Source: Opitutia bacterium
GTDB lineage: Bacteria; Verrucomicrobiota; Verrucomicrobiia; Opitutales; Opitutaceae
Direction of reading: 5' to 3'
Assembly: GCA_025351035.1 (NCBI GenBank)
Contig: JANXWT010000299.1
Span: 1-11,463 of the forward strand
DNA: 11,463 nt
Shown: positions 7,655 to 11,463 of the stretch, piece by piece
How positions within the stretch are numbered: the first letter of the stretch is position 1
How the letters are laid out: each line of letters opens with the position of its first letter
Translations under genes and position numbers: made by a program
The notes under the pieces: generated by a model
Seen by the model: only the letters and a program-made list of their open reading frames with translations
What the model was told of the DNA's origin: nothing
The model's database searches: none

Positions 7655-7690
7655 ATGGCTAAAAAGAAAGCAGCGAAGAAAAAGAAGTAA
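7655..7690 (+). CDS. Possible 11-residue lysine-rich small ORF
   Basis: The ORF reads MAKKKAAKKKK and ends in TAA; eight of eleven residues are lysine. An in-frame TGA lies at 7649-7651, so it is not the end of a longer frame. It ends 23 nt before a strong plus-strand terminator. The sequence resembles the Lys/Ala-rich tails of bacterial histone-H1-like proteins, but it is far shorter than any I know. There is no Shine-Dalgarno sequence. A TATTAC element (7643-7648) lies 6 nt before the ATG and could be a -10, without a good -35. Whether it is translated cannot be told from sequence; it may instead be part of an untranslated RNA. Confidence 0.3.
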   Translation: MAKKKAAKKKK

Positions 7691-7713
7691 CTTCGCGTTA
7701 CTTCGATCACTCC

Positions 7714-7744
7714 AACGCCGGCCTGCAAGGGCCGGCGTTTTTTT
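7714..7744 (+). terminator. Rho-independent terminator
   Basis: A perfect 10-bp stem, AACGCCGGCC (7714-7723) with GGCCGGCGTT (7730-7739), encloses the 6-nt loop TGCAAG. It runs into seven T residues (7738-7744). Orientation is plus strand, so it ends the malQ transcript or a small transcript covering 7655-7690. On the minus strand the hairpin has no following T run, so it is unlikely to serve the converging hydrolase gene. Confidence 0.9.
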
Positions 7745-7746
7745 AT

Positions 7747-8649
7747 TTAGGCCACCGCCACGGGATGGAATTTTTTCCAGTAACGCACGAGACCCCCGAC
7801 ACTCATCGCCGCCGGGTCGGCCTGTTCGTAGGTGGCGATGAGCGCTTCATCCGCACCGCCCGCGCGCAACTCGGCTGCGACCATCTGCGTGAAGGGTGGT
7901 GCCATCTCCGGTTCGCTGCGGCCCGCGCGCAACCGCCCCCGGATCCACTCCGCCCAGTTCGTGAGCCGGCGTTCGAGTTCGTCGAGCCGCGCGCGCGGCG
8001 CTTCGTCGCAACCGAAATGGGTCCGCCAGAGTCGCGCCGGATCGAGCGTGCGGATTTTTTCCAACGACGCGCGCCACAGCTCGAGATTGATGTCCGGCGG
8101 CGGACACGGTGGCAGCGGCGGCCCGCCGTTGATGCTGACGCCGGCCACATCGCCGGCGAAGAGCGTGCGTTCGCGCGCCAGCCACCAAGCATGGTGATGC
8201 GGCGCGTGGCCGGGAGTTTCCACGGCGCGGAACACGGTGCCGCCCGCGGCGATCTCGTCGCCGTCGTTCACGAGGCGGACTCTATCCGGCGGCACCGCCT
8301 GCACTTCGCCCCACAACCGGGCCATGTCGGTGCCAAAAATCTTGCCCGCACTCGCGACGAGCTTCGCCGGGTTCTCGATATGCGGCGCACCGCGCGAATG
8401 CACGCAGATGGTCGTGCCGAATTCCCGTGCCCAGCGCCACGCGCCGCCGCTGTGGTCGAGATGAATGTGCGTCACGAGCAAGTGCGTGACGTTTTCCGGT
8501 CGCAACCCGAGCGCACGGATGCCGGCCACGGTGGCGTCGAAGCAGCATTCCGGTCCGCAGTCGATCAGCGCCAAGGGTCCGGTGCCGACGACCCCGACGC
8601 CAATCACCTGAGGCCGGCCCAGATGTTGTCCGTCGACGAAATTGATCAT
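7747..8649 (-). CDS. MBL-fold metallo-hydrolase
   Basis: The 300-residue protein has the complete metallo-beta-lactamase-fold metal site: H61, H63, D65 and H66 in THIHLDHSGG, H148 in TPGHAPHH, D167 in FAGDVAG, and H211 in THFG. It has no signal peptide, so it probably acts in the cytosol. Members hydrolyse thioesters, lactones, phosphodiesters and other substrates; the motif alone does not say which. A C-terminal helical region (about 215-295) follows the core. The start MINFVDG places the first beta strands as expected. It lies 28 bp behind the YebC-family gene on the same strand and is probably co-transcribed with it, with no promoter visible between. It is unlikely to be a true beta-lactamase because there is no export signal. 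Confidence 0.9.
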   Translation of the reverse strand: MINFVDGQHLGRPQVIGVGVVGTGPLALIDCGPECCFDATVAGIRALGLRPENVTHLLVTHIHLDHSGGAWRWAREFGTTICVHSRGAPHIENPAKLVASAGKIFGTDMARLWGEVQAVPPDRVRLVNDGDEIAAGGTVFRAVETPGHAPHHHAWWLARERTLFAGDVAGVSINGGPPLPPCPPPDINLELWRASLEKIRTLDPARLWRTHFGCDEAPRARLDELERRLTNWAEWIRGRLRAGRSEPEMAPPFTQMVAAELRAGGADEALIATYEQADPAAMSVGGLVRYWKKFHPVAVA

Positions 8650-8677
8650 AGCCGCCCGGTGCGGGACCGAACCGCGG

Positions 8678-9409
8678 TCATTTCACCGCAGCCCACACGC
8701 GTTGCACGTCGTCGTGGTCCTCGAGTTCCTGGAGGAACTCGCCGACTTGCGCCCGGTGCTCGTCGGTCAGTTCGGGATAAGCTTTCGCCACGTAGCCGAT
8801 CTCGCTCGTGATGACGTGCCAGCCGTGCGCCTTGAGCCAGGTGGACACCGCATGCACCGCCGTGCGGTCGGTGACGAAGTGTGCACCGGTGGCGTCGGCC
8901 GGAATGTCGTCGTTCTGCGCGTGGGTCAGGATCGAAAAATCGTTGGCGCCCGCCTCGATGGCGACTCCTTCCAAGTCGGCGGCGGCGTCCGCGGTGTAAG
9001 CCTCGACGATGCCGACGTGGTCAAAGAGAAATTTGTTGCTGCCGGCCGCCCCGAGCACGCCGCGCCGGAAGATCAGCCGGATCTCGGGGGTCGTGCGCTG
9101 GTGGTTGTCGGTGTAAATTTCGACGATGAGCGGCACCTTGTGCGGGGCGTAGCCCTCGAAGACGATATGGTCCATCGTCATCTTTTCGCTGCCGGTGCCG
9201 GCCCCTTTGGCGATGGCGCGCTCGATGGCGTCGCGTGTGACGTTGGCCCGGCGGGCTTTCTCCAGCGCGGCGAAAAGGCGCGCATTGGCGGTCGGGTCGG
9301 CCCCGCCGAGCTTGGCGGCGACTGTGATCTCTTTGACCAGCTTGCCGACCGCCTGGCCTTTCCTGAGGTTAACAATCGCGCGCTTTGCGTGAAGCCATTG
9401 ACGTCCCAT
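8678..9409 (-). CDS. yebC: YebC/PmpR/TACO1-family protein
   Basis: The 243-residue protein matches the usual length of this widespread cytosolic family. Family signatures are visible: EITVAAKLGGADP (27-39), ERAIAKGAG (63-71), FEGYAPHKVPLIVEIYTDN (84-102), the GxxGS segment around 120-124, and the C-terminal ELEDHDDVQRVW (228-239). Members were long annotated as transcriptional regulators; mitochondrial TACO1 and recent bacterial work point to a role in translation, helping ribosomes through polyproline stretches. The N-terminus MGRQW resembles the YeeN-type subgroup rather than the common MAGHSKW type, so the symbol marks the family and not strict orthology. It probably leads an operon with the MBL hydrolase. 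The start at 9409 is fixed by the conserved MGR-W beginning. Confidence 0.93.
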   Translation of the reverse strand: MGRQWLHAKRAIVNLRKGQAVGKLVKEITVAAKLGGADPTANARLFAALEKARRANVTRDAIERAIAKGAGTGSEKMTMDHIVFEGYAPHKVPLIVEIYTDNHQRTTPEIRLIFRRGVLGAAGSNKFLFDHVGIVEAYTADAAADLEGVAIEAGANDFSILTHAQNDDIPADATGAHFVTDRTAVHAVSTWLKAHGWHVITSEIGYVAKAYPELTDEHRAQVGEFLQELEDHDDVQRVWAAVK

Positions 9410-9418
9410 AAGAGAGTA

Positions 9419-9448
9419 AAGCTAGGCGGGCGACCGGGGACTGTGCAA
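9419..9448 (-). promoter_or_regulatory. Candidate promoter of the YebC-family gene
   Basis: On the minus strand TTGCAC (9448-9443) is followed by 18 bp and TAGCTT (9424-9419), 9 nt before the ATG at 9409. Initiation 6-7 nt after the -10 would leave a leader of only a few nucleotides. Confidence 0.4.
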
Positions 9449-9475
9449 TGCCGAAGCGCGCCGCGAGACCGGTGC

Positions 9476-9505
9476 TTGCGCACGGCCGGGCATCATGCCT
9501 GTCTG
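9476..9505 (+). promoter_or_regulatory. Candidate promoter of the small lipoprotein gene
   Basis: TTGCGC (9476-9481) is followed by 18 bp and TGTCTG (9500-9505), 7 nt before ATG 9513. The -10 is weak. If used, it would lie across the alternative ATG at 9495 and so supports the later start. Confidence 0.25.
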
Positions 9506-9512
9506 GACGCGA

Positions 9513-9932
9513 ATGAAATTACCGGCGCTCCTCCTCGTGGTGCTTGGCCTGCTGGCCGGCTGCTCATCCGTGGACACCCGCACGGCCGCAAAGGCCGACC
9601 TAAGGAAATACCAGCGCCTTTTCGTCGAATCGCGGCTCAACGACAACAACGGCATCGACCAGCGCATCGCCAACGAGCTCACGCGGCTCGGCTACGCTGT
9701 CAGCAGCGGCCCGCTGACCCTCATGCCCGAGAACACCGAGCTCGTCGTCACCTACGACGCGCGTTGGGAATGGGATTTCCGCCAATACTTGATTGAACTG
9801 CGCGTCGGCGTGCGGCCCGCGCAAAGTTTCACCGTGCTCGCCAGCGGCCGCTATTCCCACCCCGGCATCACCAGCCGGACGCCCGATGCGATGGTGCACG
9901 AGCTGCTCGCGCCGATCTTTCCCCGGCGGTGA
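9513..9932 (+). CDS. Small lipoprotein of unknown function
   Basis: The 139-residue protein begins with a classic lipoprotein signal, MKLPALLLVVLGLLAGCSS, with lipobox LAGC and lipidated Cys at 17, so it should be anchored in a membrane facing the periplasm. The mature part (about 120 residues) begins with YQRLFVES, has an NELTRLGYAV segment, then DARWEWDFRQYLIELRVGV. This recalls small lipoproteins of the DUF4136 kind, which share a short-strand, helix, Gly-Tyr, long-strand order, but I cannot confirm the family. ATG 9513 is preferred to the ATG at 9495 because it gives the standard signal sequence. It is divergent from the YebC gene and is followed 37 bp later by the glycosylase gene, so the two may share a transcript. 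Confidence 0.8.
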   Translation: MKLPALLLVVLGLLAGCSSVDTRTAAKADLRKYQRLFVESRLNDNNGIDQRIANELTRLGYAVSSGPLTLMPENTELVVTYDARWEWDFRQYLIELRVGVRPAQSFTVLASGRYSHPGITSRTPDAMVHELLAPIFPRR

Positions 9933-9969
9933 GGACCGCGTCTGGGCAAAGAATTTTCCCCATCCGCCC

Positions 9970-10542
9970 ATGAAAAACCGCTGCCCTTGGGCCGAAGCCG
10001 AGCTGCAACACCACTACCACGATACCGAGTGGGGCGTGCCCTCGCACGACGACCGCCATCTTTTTGAAATGCTCATCCTTGAAGGCGCGCAAGCCGGCCT
10101 GAGCTGGTCCACCATTCTGAAAAAGCGCGCCAGCTACCGCGCGGCCTACGATAATTTCGACGCGCGCAAAGTCGCGCGCTACGGCGCGAAGAAAACAGCC
10201 GCGCTCCTCGCCAACCCCGGCATCGTGCGCAATCGCCTGAAAGTCGCCGCGTCCATCGTGAACGCACAGGCTTTTCTCGCGGCGCAGGCCGAGTTCGGCA
10301 CCTTCGCCCGCTACATCTGGCAGTTCACCGGCGGCCGGCCGATTCAAAACCAACTGACGGCGCACAGCCAGATCCCCGTCAGCACTCCCGAGTCCGACGC
10401 TATGAGTCGCTCGCTGAAGAAGCGCGGCTTCAAGTTCGTCGGCACGACGATCTGCTACGCCTTCATGCAGGCCACCGGCATGGTCAACGACCACCTCGTG
10501 TCGTGTCCGCGGCACAAGGCGTGTGCGGCGCGCGGGCGCTGA
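9970..10542 (+). CDS. tag: DNA-3-methyladenine glycosylase I
   Basis: The 190-residue enzyme removes 3-methyladenine from alkylated DNA as the first step of base excision repair in the cytosol. It aligns well with E. coli Tag, which is close to this length. Zinc ligands C5, H17, H175 and C179 are all present (HDTEWGVP near the start and VNDHLVSC near the end). Catalytic E38 is in LEGAQAGLSW, and W46 is conserved in the base pocket. KKRGFKFVGTTICYAFMQA (150-168) is nearly identical to the E. coli segment. One residue is missing between C5 and H17 compared with E. coli, and the position of its Tyr13 is not a Tyr here. The start is fixed by the zinc Cys. No damage-response operator was seen upstream. 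Confidence 0.96.
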   Translation: MKNRCPWAEAELQHHYHDTEWGVPSHDDRHLFEMLILEGAQAGLSWSTILKKRASYRAAYDNFDARKVARYGAKKTAALLANPGIVRNRLKVAASIVNAQAFLAAQAEFGTFARYIWQFTGGRPIQNQLTAHSQIPVSTPESDAMSRSLKKRGFKFVGTTICYAFMQATGMVNDHLVSCPRHKACAARGR

Positions 10543-10585
10543 TTTTCCTCGTCGCCTCCGCCGCGCGGCCCGCCACAGTCGCCGG

Positions 10586-11401
10586 ATGCTGATCCGATTC
10601 TGTGTGTTTCTATTGGAGGCTTCGCCCATTCTGCGGCGACTGCTCTGGCGTTGGTGGTATGGTCGCCTCGCCGGCAAATACACCGCGCGCGACTGGACGT
10701 TCATGAACTACGGTTACGCGCCGCCCGCGGGCGCACCCGCGCTGCGCCTCGATCCGGCTGACGAACCCGACCGCTATTGCGCGCAGCTCTACGATCACGT
10801 CGCTCGGCCCGCCCAACTCGCAGACGCCGCCGTGCTCGAAGTCGGCAGCGGTCGCGGTGGCGGTGCAAGTTTCCTCACCCGCCGGCACGCGCCCAAGAGC
10901 TACACCGGCGCCGACTACTCGCCGCAAGCCGTCGCGCTCTGCCAGCAACGCCATGGCGCCGTGCCGGGACTGCGCTTCGCTGTCGGCGATGCCGAGCACC
11001 TGCCGTTCGCCGACGCCAGCTTCGACGTCGTGGTGAATGTCGAGAGCAGCCACTGCTACGGCCACGTTGACCGTTTTTTCGCCGAGGTCGCGCGCGTGCT
11101 GCGGCCGGGCGGACGTTTCGCCTACACCGATTTCCGATCCGCCGACGACATGAAAGTCCTCGCCGCAACGCTCGCCGCAACGCCCGGTCTCGAAATCGTC
11201 GAGCAAGAGGATATCACCGCCGGCGTGCTCGCTGCGCTTGCGGCCGACGACGCCCGCAAGCGGGCGCTGATCGCCGAGTTCGTCCACCCGCGGCTGCGGC
11301 ACCTCTTCGGAGAATTCGCCGGACTCAGCGGCGGCGAAATGTTCCGGGGGTTCAGCGAGCGCACGCTCAGCTATCAGCGCTTCCTGCTGCGTCGGCGCTG
11401 A
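10586..11401 (+). CDS. SAM-dependent methyltransferase, phthiotriol-methyltransferase-like
   Basis: The 271-residue class I methyltransferase has SAM-binding motif I VLEVGSGRGGG (83-93), acidic D110 at the end of strand 2, GDAEHLPF (134-141), and LRPGG (172-176). The order MNYGYAP (40-46), RYCAQLYDHVA (63-73), VLEVGSGRGGGASF, VNVESSHCYGH (150-160) and TDFRSADDM resembles the family of mycobacterial phthiotriol/phenolphthiotriol dimycocerosate methyltransferases. The acceptor is therefore likely a hydroxyl on a lipid or polyketide-like molecule, but this is inferred. The N-terminus (about 1-30) is hydrophobic and rich in Trp and Arg (LLWRWWYGRLAGK), perhaps for membrane contact. ATG 10586 is chosen to avoid overlap with tag; it follows tag by 43 bp and may be co-transcribed. 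Confidence 0.9.
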   Translation: MLIRFCVFLLEASPILRRLLWRWWYGRLAGKYTARDWTFMNYGYAPPAGAPALRLDPADEPDRYCAQLYDHVARPAQLADAAVLEVGSGRGGGASFLTRRHAPKSYTGADYSPQAVALCQQRHGAVPGLRFAVGDAEHLPFADASFDVVVNVESSHCYGHVDRFFAEVARVLRPGGRFAYTDFRSADDMKVLAATLAATPGLEIVEQEDITAGVLAALAADDARKRALIAEFVHPRLRHLFGEFAGLSGGEMFRGFSERTLSYQRFLLRRR

Positions 11402-11414
11402 ACACTGCTTCGTC

Positions 11415-11440
11415 GTAGGAGCGCAGTCTCGCTGCGCCCG
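11415..11440. repeat. REP-like hairpin element at the window edge
   Basis: GTAGGAGCGCAGTCTCGCTG begins a short element containing the inverted repeat GCGCAG (11421-11426) and CTGCGC (11432-11437) with loop TCTCG. It lies 13 bp after the methyltransferase stop and has no T run, so it is not a standard terminator. The GTAGGAGC start and GC-rich stem are like REP/BIME elements of other GC-rich bacteria. Only one copy is present in the window. Confidence 0.5.
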
Positions 11441-11463
11441 TTCGCTGGTCGGTTCTCCTTGGG

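Larger units (their letters stand above)
7526..7746. other. AT-richer gap after malQ with small ORF and terminator
   Basis: This 221-bp gap is richer in A and T than its surroundings. It contains two near-identical tracts, AAAAATTTTCCC (7558-7569) and AAAAAATTTCCC (7575-7586). A 17-bp inverted repeat follows, GCGAAAA-CTA-TTTTCGC (7587-7603), with no T run after it. The 11-codon ORF at 7655-7690 and the terminator at 7714-7744 complete it. It may be the 3' untranslated region of malQ or a separate small transcript. Confidence 0.6.

Noticed and set aside
7655..7744. A lysine-rich leader peptide with a terminator, as in transcription attenuation.
   Set aside because: No plus-strand gene follows within 1.7 kb; the next gene converges on the minus strand, so there is nothing to attenuate. 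No alternative antiterminator pairing was evident.

Overview
This is a strongly GC-rich bacterial chromosomal window. Most third codon positions are G or C, so nearly every real gene carries long spurious open frames on the opposite strand. Gene content is housekeeping and accessory: no phage, plasmid, transposon, CRISPR, rRNA or tRNA was seen. My best guess at the source is a Verrucomicrobiota member of the Opitutaceae type. This rests on remembered resemblance of MalQ and of the MGR-type YebC protein, on the GC content and on the lack of Shine-Dalgarno sequences, so it is an inference only.

Layout. 34-2271 (+) is a hybrid histidine kinase (REC-PAS-PAS-HisKA-HATPase-REC), followed by a stand-alone receiver protein (2392-2796, +); together they look like a phosphorelay. 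2811-3248 (-) is a small exported protein of unknown function. It is divergent from a zinc-dependent alcohol dehydrogenase (3391-4428, +), and the space between them holds two tandem 25-bp repeats set between two candidate divergent promoters. 4457-5839 (-) is an exported M28-family zinc peptidase with a fibronectin-III-like tail, divergent from malQ (4-alpha-glucanotransferase, 5951-7525, +). 7526-7746 is an AT-richer gap with an 11-codon lysine-rich ORF and a very clear Rho-independent terminator.

7747-8649 (-) is a metallo-beta-lactamase-fold hydrolase, probably co-transcribed behind a YebC/TACO1-family protein (8678-9409, -). Divergent from it is a plus-strand run of a small lipoprotein (9513-9932), DNA-3-methyladenine glycosylase I (9970-10542) and a SAM-dependent methyltransferase resembling the mycobacterial phthiotriol methyltransferase family (10586-11401). 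A REP-like hairpin lies at the right edge.

The genes do not form one pathway; they are short, independently started units. The most interesting general signal is in the start regions. None of the twelve starts has a convincing Shine-Dalgarno sequence, and five genes that must start their own transcript have a TTG-type -35 candidate about 35-44 nt before the ATG. This suggests very short-leader or leaderless mRNAs. No clearly new multi-gene system was found.
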